64,000 bases of DNA from JANXQG01 sp964615095. GTDB lineage: Bacteria; Planctomycetota; Planctomycetia; Pirellulales; Thermoguttaceae. The stretch is taken from positions 81,573 through 145,572 of the forward strand of contig CAZTPX010000006.1 of assembly GCA_964615095.1 (NCBI GenBank), given 5' to 3'. The first letter of the stretch is position 1. The number at the start of each line of letters is the position of its first letter. The position numbers and the translations under genes are program-made. Shown here piece by piece: positions 15,354-24,749 of the stretch. The notes beneath the pieces were generated by a model. That model saw only the letters and a program-made list of their open reading frames with translations, searched no databases and was not told the DNA's origin.

Positions 15354-15411
15354 GTAACCCGAAGCGTAAGCGAGGACCACAATTCATTGCCTCGCTTACG
15401 CTTCGGGTTAC
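15354..15411. repeat. palindromic repeat (AACCCGAAGCG family)
   Basis: The 22-base arms 15354-15375 (GTAACCCGAAGCGTAAGCGA…) and 15390-15411 are perfect complements around a 14-base loop. A diverged copy lies at 32060-32117. It lies in the gap between the UroD-like gene and the PQQ-propeller gene. Confidence 0.9.
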
Positions 15412-15594
15412 TAGCGGATCGGACAATCCTGATCGGGAACAGTATATAATGCCCATTCGTCGGGGTAACTTCTTCGATAAGAACGTAATGTATCCCAGTT
15501 CCCTTTTCTCTGGTGATCGAAAGACCGAGTCAGGAACAAATCGGGGTTCTCTTGCTCCAGGGTTAAACGGGCCGAAGCCCGTCCTGCGGCTGAC

Positions 15595-16611
15595 TCATCC
15601 CCGCGTCCGGCACCCCAGGCTGGAAAACGCATCGCCGCAGGCGCGGAAATTCTCTTCCGACATGCCCATCACGCCGTATTCCTCAACATAGCCTACGAAA
15701 CCGCCTTGGGGACCGGCCAGGCAATCGTAGAGCCGTCGGGCTTCGGCATAGATTTCCTCGGGCGTGCCTTGGATCGACACCGTCTGGTAGCTGATCGGCA
15801 CCATGAAACACTGTCGGCCCCGCAGGCGACGTCCCACCTCCGCGATGTCGTTCACATTGGGCTGGGCGATATTCAATACGTCCACGCCGATCTCGTGGAA
15901 ATCCTCCATGATCGGCAAGAACTCGCCGCAGCAGTGGTACCAGACGTGCAGCCCCAGTTCATGGGCCAGGGCGAACTGGCGGGCGTAGCGGGGCTTGAAC
16001 AACTGCCGCCACAGCGCGGGCGAGATCATCAGCCCCGATTGCGTGCCCCAGTCGTCGGCAAAATGGATGCCGTGGAACCCGTGCCGGGCCGCCATCCCGA
16101 TCATCTCGCACTCGAAGTCCATGATCCCATCCATGAGGACCGCGAATCCGGCCGGGTCGAGCAGAAAATCCTGCATCGATTCGGCAAAACCCCGCACCAG
16201 CGTGTAGACCGTGAAGCCGCTGAGGTCGAGGCTGGCCAGGCGGTAACGGTGGCCGCAGGCCCGAGCGAAGGCGGGCACGGCCGCCATCCGCTCTTCTTCC
16301 CGCGCCGCCGGCACGCGGATCTCCGCGGCACAGGGCAGGTCGCTGTAGACCGGCGCTACCGGATGGCCCATCGTGCCGTCGCCGAGCTTCTCCAGCACGT
16401 AGCCCCACTCGTTGACCGACCAGTCCCAGGCGTTGACCGTGCCGTCGCCCGGCATTCCCAGCGACAGGTGATAGAGCATCACGTCGCCCCGCGCCTGATC
16501 GCGGTTCCAGAACACGATCGGAATGCGATCGGGACAGCGCATCTCGATGGCCTGAAGAACGCGCTCCCGGCCGGCCATTCCTTCCGGATTTTGTTCCGCA
16601 GTGTTATTCAT
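15595..16611 (-). CDS. uroporphyrinogen-decarboxylase-family methyltransferase
   Basis: A 338-residue TIM-barrel protein of the UroD/MtaA family. The 'GRERVLQAIEMRCPDRIPI' start, 'HFADDWGTQSGLMISP' in the middle and 'LHVWYHCCGEFLPIMEDF' with a His/Cys metal site are those of the methyltransferase branch (methylcobamide:CoM type) rather than true HemE. In planctomycetes such proteins are common and their substrates mostly unknown. The start ATG 16611 overlaps the stop of a 41-codon mini-gene as ATGA, so it is probably translated by coupling. Confidence 0.8.
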   Translation of the reverse strand: MNNTAEQNPEGMAGRERVLQAIEMRCPDRIPIVFWNRDQARGDVMLYHLSLGMPGDGTVNAWDWSVNEWGYVLEKLGDGTMGHPVAPVYSDLPCAAEIRVPAAREEERMAAVPAFARACGHRYRLASLDLSGFTVYTLVRGFAESMQDFLLDPAGFAVLMDGIMDFECEMIGMAARHGFHGIHFADDWGTQSGLMISPALWRQLFKPRYARQFALAHELGLHVWYHCCGEFLPIMEDFHEIGVDVLNIAQPNVNDIAEVGRRLRGRQCFMVPISYQTVSIQGTPEEIYAEARRLYDCLAGPQGGFVGYVEEYGVMGMSEENFRACGDAFSSLGCRTRG

Positions 16612-16733
16612 GGAAAATCTCTCTGGAGCACGAGACTTACGATGCCTTCGAACCGTGCAAACTGGCAGACCGCCAGATTCACCCATGCCAAGACTGCCGC
16701 CAAACCGATTACGGAAACGCGCGTCAACTTCAT
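16608..16733 (-). CDS. 41-residue hydrophobic peptide coupled to the UroD-like gene
   Basis: A short frame with an excellent ribosome site (AGGAGG five bases before ATG 16733). It begins MKLTRVSVIGLAAVLAWVNL and ends VLQRDFP. Residues ~6-25 form a single membrane helix or signal-like segment. Its TGA overlaps the ATG of the methyltransferase gene (ATGA), so it sets the translation of that gene. It could be a small membrane protein or simply a translated leader; no family is recognised. Confidence 0.6.
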   Translation of the reverse strand: MKLTRVSVIGLAAVLAWVNLAVCQFARFEGIVSLVLQRDFP

Positions 16734-16778
16734 GAGGACCTCCTAGGCCGGTTGGCCTGTTTCAAACAATCAGACTGC

Positions 16779-16836
16779 TGGAGTCCCGGCTTTAGCCGGC
16801 AATCCGGCATATATTCCGGCTAAAGCCGGGACTCCA
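16779..16836. repeat. palindromic repeat (TGGAGTCCCG family)
   Basis: The 21-base arms 16779-16799 (TGGAGTCCCGGCTTTAGCCG…) and 16816-16836 are perfect complements. Other members are at 33880-33927, 55280-55338 (inside a gene) and 60551-60599. It lies between the mini-gene and the divergently transcribed GH51 gene. Confidence 0.9.
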
Positions 16837-16994
16837 ACGTGCCATATCTAGCCGCGCAAACTATAGCACCAACCACGCGCCTTGACCACCGTGCACTACC
16901 GCCACGGTTCTATTATAATGGTTTTTCACGAGCGTGAGACAATTGTGTTCCCGCCGCCTGGCCCTTTCACCCCGGACCCTGAGGACCGTATCCC

Positions 16995-18887
16995 ATGACA
17001 CGTCTTTCCTTGTTGTTTACTGCCGCTTTGCTCTGTACGGTAATGATGCCATCTTCCCACTGCCTGGCCGATGACGCCGCGGTGAAGGCCACTGTCAGCA
17101 TCGATGCCACCCAGGTCGGCGAGCCGATCTCCAAATACGTTTACGGCCAGTTCATCGAACACTTGGGCCGCTGCATCTACGGCGGCATTTGGGCTGAAAT
17201 GCTGGAAGACCGCAAGTTCTTCTATCCCGTGGGCAAGGGCGAGTCGCCCTGGAAGGCCGTCGGCCCCGCGGATGCCGTGAGCATGGTCCGCGACGGGGCC
17301 TTTGTGGGCGAGCATAGCCCGCGCATCGCCTTGGCCGGCGACCAGCCCCGCGGCATCGTGCATGCGGGCCTGGGCCTGGTGGCGGGTAAGACCTACGCGG
17401 GCCGCATCTGGCTGGCCCGCAGCACGGCCGGCGCGGTCCACGTGAGCCTCGTCTGGGGCGACGGGGCAAATGACGGGCAGACGGTGGTGATTAAAGATGC
17501 CGGCGACAAGTTTGCCAAGACGCCGCTGGAATTCACCGCCGCCAAGACTTCGGCTAACGGCCGGCTGGAAATCTCCGCCATGGGCGAGGGCACGCTCAGC
17601 GTCGGCACGGTGAGCCTGATGCCGGCCGATAATGTCAGCGGCATGCGGGCCGACACGCTAGCGCTGCTCAAAGAGCTCGATGCCCCGGTCTATCGCTGGC
17701 CCGGCGGCAATTTCGTGAGCGGATACAACTGGCGCGACGGACTGGGCGACCCCGATCACCGCGCGCCGCGGAAGAACCCCGCCTGGAAGGGCATCGAACC
17801 CAATGATTTCGGCATCGACGAATACATGACCTTTTGCCGCATGCTGCACACCGATGCTTACATCACGGTCAACAGCGGCCTGGGCAATCTGCAAACGGCT
17901 GTCGACGAACTCCAATATGCCAATGCGGCGGCGGCCACGCCGATGGGTAAGCTCCGCGCCGCTAATGGCCACGCCGAGCCGTACCGTGTCCGCTTCTGGT
18001 CCATCGGCAACGAGATGTACGGCAACTGGCAGCTCGGCCACATGCCGCTGGAGAAATACGTCCAGAAACACAATGCCTTCGCTACAGGCATGCGGGCTGC
18101 CGATCCCTCGGTCACGCTGGTCGCTGTGGGCGACGTGGGGCCGTGGAGCGAAGGCATGCTCAAGAACTGCGCCGCGCACATGGACCTCATCAGCGAGCAT
18201 TTCTATTGCTCGTCGAAACCCGATCTGGCGGACCACGTGCGGCAGATTCCCGAGCAGGTCCGCCGCAAGGCCGACGCACACCGCGAGTATCGCAAGCGGT
18301 TCGACGTGCTAAAAGGCAAGGACATCCGCATTGCCTTGGATGAATGGAATTACTGGTACGGGCCGGACGTCTTCGGCGAGATCGGCACCCGCTACTTCCT
18401 CAAGGACGCGCTGGGCATCGCTGCCGGACTGAATGAAATGGCCCGCAACAGCGACATATTCTTCATGGCCAACTATGCCCAGACGGTCAACGTCATTGGC
18501 TGTATCAAGACCAGCAAGACGGCCGCCGCCTTTGAGACGACGGGGCTGGCGCTGAAGCTCTATCGCCGGCATTTCGGCGTGCTGCCCGTGGCCACGCAGT
18601 CGGGGTCGCTGGACGCCGTGGCCGCCTTGAGCCAGGACCGCAAGACGCTGACCGTGGCCGTGGTCAACCCCAGCCTGAAACCGCTCAGTATAGAACTGGC
18701 CGTCAAGGGAACGACCCTGGCGGGATCAGCAACCCGTTGGCAGATCGCCGGCGGCAATCCCATGGCGTTCAACGACCCGGGCAAGCCGGCGGCGGTGGGT
18801 ATCGAGACCACGGTGATCAAAGAGGTCGCCGGGAAGTTGGCCGTCGCGCCGTGCAGCGTGACGTTGTTCGCGCTACCGATAAAATAG
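16995..18887 (+). CDS. secreted alpha-L-arabinofuranosidase, GH51
   Basis: A 630-residue enzyme that releases arabinose from arabinan or arabinoxylan side chains. A signal peptide (~25 residues) is followed by 'YVYGQFIEHLGRCIYGGIWAEML', the GH51 start. The catalytic acid/base is the Glu of 'WSIGNEMYGNW' (~residue 340) and the nucleophile the Glu of 'IALDEWNYWYG' (~450). 'ISEHFY' lies between them. A C-terminal beta-sandwich closes the protein, as in the family. An inserted carbohydrate-binding-like segment (~100-220) follows the first strands. The ATG has GAGGA upstream. It is monocistronic, with repeats on both sides. Confidence 0.92.
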   Translation: MTRLSLLFTAALLCTVMMPSSHCLADDAAVKATVSIDATQVGEPISKYVYGQFIEHLGRCIYGGIWAEMLEDRKFFYPVGKGESPWKAVGPADAVSMVRDGAFVGEHSPRIALAGDQPRGIVHAGLGLVAGKTYAGRIWLARSTAGAVHVSLVWGDGANDGQTVVIKDAGDKFAKTPLEFTAAKTSANGRLEISAMGEGTLSVGTVSLMPADNVSGMRADTLALLKELDAPVYRWPGGNFVSGYNWRDGLGDPDHRAPRKNPAWKGIEPNDFGIDEYMTFCRMLHTDAYITVNSGLGNLQTAVDELQYANAAAATPMGKLRAANGHAEPYRVRFWSIGNEMYGNWQLGHMPLEKYVQKHNAFATGMRAADPSVTLVAVGDVGPWSEGMLKNCAAHMDLISEHFYCSSKPDLADHVRQIPEQVRRKADAHREYRKRFDVLKGKDIRIALDEWNYWYGPDVFGEIGTRYFLKDALGIAAGLNEMARNSDIFFMANYAQTVNVIGCIKTSKTAAAFETTGLALKLYRRHFGVLPVATQSGSLDAVAALSQDRKTLTVAVVNPSLKPLSIELAVKGTTLAGSATRWQIAGGNPMAFNDPGKPAAVGIETTVIKEVAGKLAVAPCSVTLFALPIK

Positions 18888-18972
18888 ACTACGGCCTAAG
18901 CGGAGTTGTCCAAGAATACGACGCCACCAGATGACCTGTCCCCGTGGAGCGATGTTTGGCCACTGCGACGGG

Positions 18973-19013
18973 AGTACTGAGTACTGAGTACTGAGCACAG
19001 AGCACAGAGTACT
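18973..19013. repeat. AGTACTGAG / AGCACAG tandem repeats
   Basis: Three AGTACTGAG-like units followed by GCACAGAGCACAGAG and a terminal AGTACT, in the gap between GH51 and the TPR gene. It is a short low-complexity tandem repeat with no coding role. Confidence 0.6.
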
Positions 19014-19075
19014 ACGCGTTGTATTGCCATAACACTTTTTCAGCGATCTCGCAGGGGCGGCGGGGGCGTTTACGG

Positions 19076-21451
19076 CTATTTCCCCCCTTGCGTCTTCTCC
19101 TCGTAGGACTCGATCAACGGTGTCATGGTCTCAATGAAGCGCGAATTGCGGGCGCGGTTCGCCGCTTTCAGGCCCTGCCGCCCGGCATGCGCGGCCTCTG
19201 CATAGCGGCCGGCCTTGGCATGTACCATAGCCAGCACGGCCAGCGACTCGGGGTCGGCGCGGTCCGTCAACTCGCAGGCCCGCAGGGCCAATCGCAGCGC
19301 CTCGCGCTCGTCGCGCACCTCGGGCTGCGGGGCCACGGCGCAAACGACGGCCAGCCCCATCAAGGCCGGCACGAAATCGGGCTGCCGCTTCAAGATGCCG
19401 CGGTAATGCTCGGCCGCCTCGGCGAAGCGTTCCCGCTGTTGGCAGGCGGCCGCCATGTGCGACTCGGCCATGGCATCCAAAGGGTGCAGCCGCGCAGCCG
19501 CCGAAAGCTGCTCGATCGCCTCGTCGTATTGGCCCAAGTGGTGCAGGTTCTGGCCGAGGGTCAGCCGCACGTTGAACCGCTGGGGGTCGAGCCGTACGGC
19601 CGCCCGATAGTGATCCAGCGATTCCGCCAGGCGGTCCTGTTCCGTCAAGCCGTCGGCCAGGTTGATCTGCGCGTCGATGTTGTTAGGATCGCGTGCGACC
19701 GCCCGCGTCCAGAACTCGATCGCTTCGTCCAATCGCCCCCGCCGCGATAGCACCACACCCATATTGCAGAGGGCATCGGCACTGTCGGAGTTCAATTCCA
19801 GCGCGTTGCGGCAGGCTTTCTCCGCCAGATCGATGTCGCCCGCCAGGATCTGGTCGCGGGCCAGCCGCGCGTAGTTGTAATCGTTAAGGAAATTGACGGC
19901 GATGTGCCGGATGGCATCGGGCTTGAGGTTCACGAATTCCGGGATGTTCGCAGCCCGGTCGGGCGCCGTGAAACGTGAGAGGAGCACCGCGGGCGAGCTC
20001 TCGCCGCGCTCGTCGATGTGCGTCAGAAAGAGCTGCGTGTAGGGCGTAAACGTCTTCGAGGAAAAGACCAGCCAGCGGCCGTTGGGCGACCAACTGTGCC
20101 AGGAATTCATGCCCGGCAGATTGCAGGCCAGTCGCCGTGCCGCACCGCCCGCGGCGGGAATGATCCATAGTTCGCTGTCGGGCTGCAAGAGCATGAAACT
20201 CTTGGCCCGGCAGAAGATGATCCACTTGCCGTCGGGTGAATACTTGGCAAAGTAGTTGCTCATGCCGTTCGCCGACGCGCCTGCCAGCGGCTCCGCCTTG
20301 CCCCCTTTGCCCTCGTTGAAGGGAATGCGGTACAGGTCGAAGAGGAACGCCTTCTGCTTCGTAAGGAACTCCTTGCAGTCGGCCTGGCTGAGCAACACGC
20401 TGGCCTCCGCTCGCTCCTGCCGCAACTTGTAGGCCTCGCTCCGGGCGAAGACAATGTACTTCCCGTCCGGGCTCCAAGTAGCGTTGCTTTGCACGAATTT
20501 CGGATTGTCGGCCCCGGGCAGCGCGCGGATTTCGCCCGTCTGCCGGTCGTGCGTAGCCAAAATCCCGCGGATGGGGAAGAAGAGCTGCGAGTAGGCCAGG
20601 TCGTCGGTGGGCACGAAGACCGAACGGTCCTTGACGGTGCTGACCGCGTGCTTGCCGTCGGGCGAGATCGCCGACAGCAGCCCGAACGTCGGCTGGCGGT
20701 CCTCGCGGCGGTAGTCGCTCCAGGTCATGATCTTCGTGCGGTCGAGGACCATTTCCGGTCCCACGGGCAGGATAGCATAGGAACCCTTGTCATTGGCGTA
20801 GTCCACGTCCAGGCCGAGCGTCGAACCATCCTTGGAGAAGGAGTGGCAATTGCCGCAGACGGGCAGGTTCTCCAGCACGATGGGCGGCGCGTCCGTAGCG
20901 GCGACGGAGCCGAAGCGCCAGCGAATGTGCGAGGGGTCCTTGACCGCCTCGATGAACGGCAGATTCACTTCCCGATAGAAGATCGGCGCGCCGACCTCAT
21001 CCGGCGACGTGTGAAAGACGGTGCGGGCGGCAGAGAGGACGACGTCCTGGCGTGCCCTGCGGACCCCGACGATCGTTACGTTGGCCGCGGCGCCGATAGA
21101 CCGCTGCTTGATCGCGCTCCAGTCTTCTTCCGCGGGCGTCCACTCGACAGACCGGCTTTGGAAAGTCAGGGGCGGGCCGCCGTCGGGGAACTCGATCCGG
21201 AGCACCCAGGCGTCAGCCTTGGTCTGGGCGTCTTCCCAGCGAAACGTGGGGGCGGCGATATCCGGCGGAAAGACGGCGTCTGGAAACGGGTAACGGATCG
21301 TCGCCGCAGCACATGGCTGACCCGCGTCGTAGCGGGCGAGGATCGCCGCCACACGGAGAACCGCTTCGCCCCTTGAAACCCACCAGGCCGTCAAACTCGC
21401 GGCGAGAACCAGGGCCGTGACGGCGATGAGTACGACGATCCGTGTGCGCAT
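19076..21451 (-). CDS. secreted TolB-like propeller and TPR protein with one CxxCH motif
   Basis: A 791-residue protein with an N-terminal membrane anchor ('IVVLIAVTALVLAASLTAWW'). The middle is a TolB/WD40-like beta-propeller ('SPDGKHAVSTV', 'WSPDGKYIVFA', 'YSPDGKWIIFC', 'WSPNGRWLVFS'). The C-terminal third (~555-791) holds several TPR units ('NIDAQINLADGLTEQDRLAE' and similar). At residues 199-203, before the propeller, it has CGNCH, a c-type heme-attachment motif ('LPVCGNCHSFSKDG'). It is therefore probably an exported c-type cytochrome fused to interaction domains. ATG 21451 is chosen as the first Met before the anchor; the longer open frame upstream has no family features. Confidence 0.75.
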   Translation of the reverse strand: MRTRIVVLIAVTALVLAASLTAWWVSRGEAVLRVAAILARYDAGQPCAAATIRYPFPDAVFPPDIAAPTFRWEDAQTKADAWVLRIEFPDGGPPLTFQSRSVEWTPAEEDWSAIKQRSIGAAANVTIVGVRRARQDVVLSAARTVFHTSPDEVGAPIFYREVNLPFIEAVKDPSHIRWRFGSVAATDAPPIVLENLPVCGNCHSFSKDGSTLGLDVDYANDKGSYAILPVGPEMVLDRTKIMTWSDYRREDRQPTFGLLSAISPDGKHAVSTVKDRSVFVPTDDLAYSQLFFPIRGILATHDRQTGEIRALPGADNPKFVQSNATWSPDGKYIVFARSEAYKLRQERAEASVLLSQADCKEFLTKQKAFLFDLYRIPFNEGKGGKAEPLAGASANGMSNYFAKYSPDGKWIIFCRAKSFMLLQPDSELWIIPAAGGAARRLACNLPGMNSWHSWSPNGRWLVFSSKTFTPYTQLFLTHIDERGESSPAVLLSRFTAPDRAANIPEFVNLKPDAIRHIAVNFLNDYNYARLARDQILAGDIDLAEKACRNALELNSDSADALCNMGVVLSRRGRLDEAIEFWTRAVARDPNNIDAQINLADGLTEQDRLAESLDHYRAAVRLDPQRFNVRLTLGQNLHHLGQYDEAIEQLSAAARLHPLDAMAESHMAAACQQRERFAEAAEHYRGILKRQPDFVPALMGLAVVCAVAPQPEVRDEREALRLALRACELTDRADPESLAVLAMVHAKAGRYAEAAHAGRQGLKAANRARNSRFIETMTPLIESYEEKTQGGK

Positions 21452-21618
21452 GTTCGTATTCCCGCATACTGCGGAAGACGCGAAGAGGGGCCGGAAACCA
21501 TTCCCTATTGTACGGCATCCGCGTCCAGGTTTCGAGGTCCGGTTCCGTGGTATGGCCGCGCAAAAGGCGCAAAGCGAAGAAGGAGAAAGGAAAATGGGAG
21601 AAAGAACATTTAGGTAAT

Positions 21619-21727
21619 CACGAAATCCCGAAAGTACGAAAGCACGAAACAAGCCGGAATTTAGAGAGATTTTCACCTTGGCCGATCGCCTTCCTTTCGT
21701 ATTTTCGTCCCTTCGAGATTTCGTGAT
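21619..21727. repeat. long imperfect inverted repeat (ATCACGAAATC family)
   Basis: ATCACGAAATCCCGAAAG… at 21619 is mirrored by …CTTCGAGATTTCGTGAT ending at 21727, with CGAAA/TTTCG units on both sides. Related CGAAAT-rich arms occur at 48027-48170. It lies between the divergent TPR and OPT genes, close to the OPT promoter. Confidence 0.75.
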
Positions 21728-21833
21728 CTCTTCCTTGCTTGATCGCGAGAAGCCCCAGTATTGTTGCTAGGGTCCCTTTTCTGCTATGATTTCCCTTTTG
21801 CGCATACCGTAGTCGAAGTGTGGAGAAATCGCG

Positions 21834-24410
21834 ATGATGGAAGAACCGTCTACCCTGCCGGAAGAGTCTGCCCTTGCCGGTCATAAACCGTACGTGCCGG
21901 ACGAGGTCGTGCAGCCGGAATTCACGCTGCCGGCCGTGCTCGTGGGGGCCGTGCTGGGGATCGTCTTTGGGGCCTCGTCGCTGTACTTGGTACTCAAGGT
22001 GGGGATGACCGTCTCGGCCTCGATCCCGGTGGCCGTGCTCTCCATCACCCTCTTCCGCCTCTTCTCGCGAGTCTTCGGCGTTCGCCGGGCCACGATCCTG
22101 GAGAACAACATCGTGCAGACGACCGGCTCGGCGGGTGAATCGATCGCCTTCGGCGTGGGCATCGCCATGCCGGCGGTGATGTACGTGGGCTTCGACATGA
22201 ATCCCTGGACCGTGATGACCGTCGCGGTGTTGGGCGGCGCCCTGGGCATCCTCATGATGATCCCGCTTCGCCGGGCCTTCATCGTCAAGCAGCACGGCAC
22301 GCTCCGCTACCCGGAGGGCACCGCCTGCGCCGACGTGCTGATCGTCGGTGAGCAGGGCGGCGCCAGCGCCAAGACTGTGTTCACGGGCTTCGGCATCGCC
22401 TTCGTCTATGAACTGCTGAGAATGGGGACCAAGCTCTGGAAAGAGACTGTGGAATACCCCTTGACCTGGTTCCAGAAGGCCACTCCCTCCGTCGAGGTCA
22501 ACCCGGTCTTGCTGGGCGTGGGCTACATCATCGGTACGCGCATCTCCTGCATCATGGTGGCCGGTGGCGTACTGGCCTCCTTCCTGCTCGTTCCCGCGAT
22601 CCGCTTCTTCGGCAGCGGGCTGGCCGCGCCGTTGTTCCCCGCCACGGAACTCATCAGCAAGATGAGCGAAAGCGAGCTCCACAAGAAATACGTCTTGTAC
22701 ATCGGTGCGGGGGCGGTGGCCACGGGCGGCATCATCAGCCTCTTTCGCGCCCTGCCGCTGATCGTCAGCTCGTTCGCTTCGGCACTCCGCGACCTCCGCC
22801 AGACCGACCGCTCGGGTACGGCCGGCAAACGCACTGACCGCGACCTCTCGCTCCGCGTGGTCGGCGTGGGATCGTTGCTGTTAGTGCTCCTGATCTGGGC
22901 CACGCTCAGCTTCGGCGCCTTCGGCCAATTGAGCATGGGGGCGACGCTCGTCACCAACCTGATCGCTGCCGTGCTGATCGTGCTCTTCGGCTTCCTCTTC
23001 GTGACGGTCTCCTCGCGGTTGACGGGCGAGATCGGCTCCTCGTCCAACCCCATCTCGGGGATGACGGTGGCCACGCTGCTGTTGACTTGCTTGATCTTCC
23101 TCTTGCTGCATTGGGTCAGTCCGGCGCACCAGTTGATCGCGCTTTCGATCGCGGCCATCGTCTGCATCGCGTCGTCCAACGGCGGCACGACCTCGCAGGA
23201 CCTGAAGACCGGATACCTAGTCGGCGCCACGCCCAAGTTTCAGCAATACGCCATCCTCGTAGGCTCGATTTCCTCGGCCCTGGTGATCGGCGTGATCCTG
23301 ATCGCGCTGAATCGCGCCAACACGGTCTACACGGCCAAGAACCTGCCGAAGCTTGCCCATGCACTAGACGTCAACAAGCTTCCGGTTATGGAATCCGCGC
23401 CCGACAACCCCGCGCTCTACCACGTCTGGCAGGCGCTCGACGACAACGAGGAAGGTGTGCCGCCGGGCAAGTACCTGGTGGATGACCGGGGCCAGGTCAA
23501 ATACCGCGTCGATCCGGGGATCACCGGCACGCTCAATCATCGCGACGACGGCACGCCCGTGCGGAAGCTCTGCGCGCCGCAGACCGTGCTGTTTGCCTTC
23601 ATCACCAAGGGCATCCTCACGCAGAAGCTTCCCTGGACGCTCGTGCTTCTGGGGGTGGGCATTGCGCTGGTCATGGAGCTTAGCGGCGTGCCCTCGCTGC
23701 CCTTCGCGGTGGGTGTGTACTTGCCGCTTTCTTCCTCGGCGCCGATCTTCGTGGGTGGGCTGATGCGTTACCTTGCCGACCGTGCCGCGCGGACCGCCGA
23801 CGGCCGCCGACCGACCGAGGCAGAAAGCGAGATGGGGCCCGGCGTGCTGTTGTCCACCGGTTATGTGGCGGGCGGGGCCATCGGCGCCGTGCTCGTCACG
23901 TTCTTGTCGTTCAGCGACGAAATCCCCAGGCAGTTGAGCGTCTGGCAGTATCGCCACACGGCCATCGCCGAGGCCCAGCCGCTGCAACAGCAATACGAAG
24001 ACGCGGCCGCCGCCGACTTGGGTCTAGCGACGCCCGCCGCGCGGGAGGAGTACCAACAGCAGATTGCGGACATGGCGGACGAGATCCGCGAGATCAACGA
24101 GGGGCGGTTGCCACAGTACGTTCGTGTCGCCCGCGGCACGCAACTGGCGTTGCCCGGCGGGAAAACCTACCAGGCGGACGAAGACACGACGTTGGGCGCG
24201 ATTGCCCGCCAGGCCGAGGGTTCCGTGCAGCGGGCCGCGCTCTTGGAGACGCTCAACGCCGAAAAGCTCAAGCCGCCCGAGCAATTGCCTGTGCGTACTG
24301 AGATTGCGCTGCCGCAGCGGAACTGGCCCGCGCTGACGCTGTTTTCGGTCCTGGCCGTTTTGCTCTTGCTGGTCGGGGCGGGCTGGTGGCTGCGGGGCGG
24401 GGAAAGCTAA
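21834..24410 (+). CDS. OPT-family oligopeptide transporter with a LysM-like C-terminal segment
   Basis: An 858-residue inner-membrane transporter for small peptides or metal-peptide chelates. It has many hydrophobic helices, the OPT motif 'TGSAGESIAFGVGIAMPA' and 'RYPEGTACADVL', 'SSNGGTTSQDLKTGYLVGATP' in the centre and 'FAVGVYLPLSSSAPIFVGGL' later. After the normal OPT core there is a soluble insertion (~715-825): a charged coiled region and a LysM-like stretch ('TLGAIARQAEGSVQRAALLE'), followed by one more helix ('LTLFSVLAVLLLLVGAGWWL'). ATG 21834 has GGAG nine bases upstream. It is monocistronic. Confidence 0.9.
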   Translation: MMEEPSTLPEESALAGHKPYVPDEVVQPEFTLPAVLVGAVLGIVFGASSLYLVLKVGMTVSASIPVAVLSITLFRLFSRVFGVRRATILENNIVQTTGSAGESIAFGVGIAMPAVMYVGFDMNPWTVMTVAVLGGALGILMMIPLRRAFIVKQHGTLRYPEGTACADVLIVGEQGGASAKTVFTGFGIAFVYELLRMGTKLWKETVEYPLTWFQKATPSVEVNPVLLGVGYIIGTRISCIMVAGGVLASFLLVPAIRFFGSGLAAPLFPATELISKMSESELHKKYVLYIGAGAVATGGIISLFRALPLIVSSFASALRDLRQTDRSGTAGKRTDRDLSLRVVGVGSLLLVLLIWATLSFGAFGQLSMGATLVTNLIAAVLIVLFGFLFVTVSSRLTGEIGSSSNPISGMTVATLLLTCLIFLLLHWVSPAHQLIALSIAAIVCIASSNGGTTSQDLKTGYLVGATPKFQQYAILVGSISSALVIGVILIALNRANTVYTAKNLPKLAHALDVNKLPVMESAPDNPALYHVWQALDDNEEGVPPGKYLVDDRGQVKYRVDPGITGTLNHRDDGTPVRKLCAPQTVLFAFITKGILTQKLPWTLVLLGVGIALVMELSGVPSLPFAVGVYLPLSSSAPIFVGGLMRYLADRAARTADGRRPTEAESEMGPGVLLSTGYVAGGAIGAVLVTFLSFSDEIPRQLSVWQYRHTAIAEAQPLQQQYEDAAAADLGLATPAAREEYQQQIADMADEIREINEGRLPQYVRVARGTQLALPGGKTYQADEDTTLGAIARQAEGSVQRAALLETLNAEKLKPPEQLPVRTEIALPQRNWPALTLFSVLAVLLLLVGAGWWLRGGES

Positions 24411-24461
24411 GAACGCATGGACGGCAACCGAGGATCTTTCATGCCGGCGTAATAAAGGTCA

Positions 24462-24749
24462 CTACCCTGCAGTCGTAGTTTCGCTTGCCGAAGCGGCGAA
24501 GGCAAGATCTTCTGGCTCGATCTTGACCCACGCGACGTGACACCCAGTTTTCTGCACGTCGGCGATGGCCGAGCGCACCGCCTGTTCAAACGATTCGGCC
24601 ACGCGGTCAAAACCGATGGCGGCCACCCCTTGGCTCGACCAGGGGGAACCGTCATCGCAACCCGCTTTGAACAGGGCCTCGGCCAAGTCGTCGGAAATCT
24701 CGCGTAGGCCGGACAATACGACAGTGAAGCGATAAGTGGTAGGGCTCAT
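24462..24749 (-). CDS. antitoxin-like protein lacking its DNA-binding part
   Basis: A 95-residue protein whose N-terminal domain reads 'FTVVLSGLREISDDLAEAL' then 'FKAGCDDGSPWSS' and 'ESFEQAVRSAIADVQKTG'. It matches from memory the small partner protein that follows a HicA-like/short basic gene in many bacteria, where this domain is normally continued by a helix-turn-helix. Here the chain stops soon after 'VEPEDL'-like residues ('IEPEDLAFAASASETTTAG'), so the DNA-binding end is missing. The ATG overlaps the stop of the upstream frame (ATGA). It is probably the surviving half of a decaying two-gene module; the toxin/antitoxin assignment is by analogy. Confidence 0.55.
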   Translation of the reverse strand: MSPTTYRFTVVLSGLREISDDLAEALFKAGCDDGSPWSSQGVAAIGFDRVAESFEQAVRSAIADVQKTGCHVAWVKIEPEDLAFAASASETTTAG

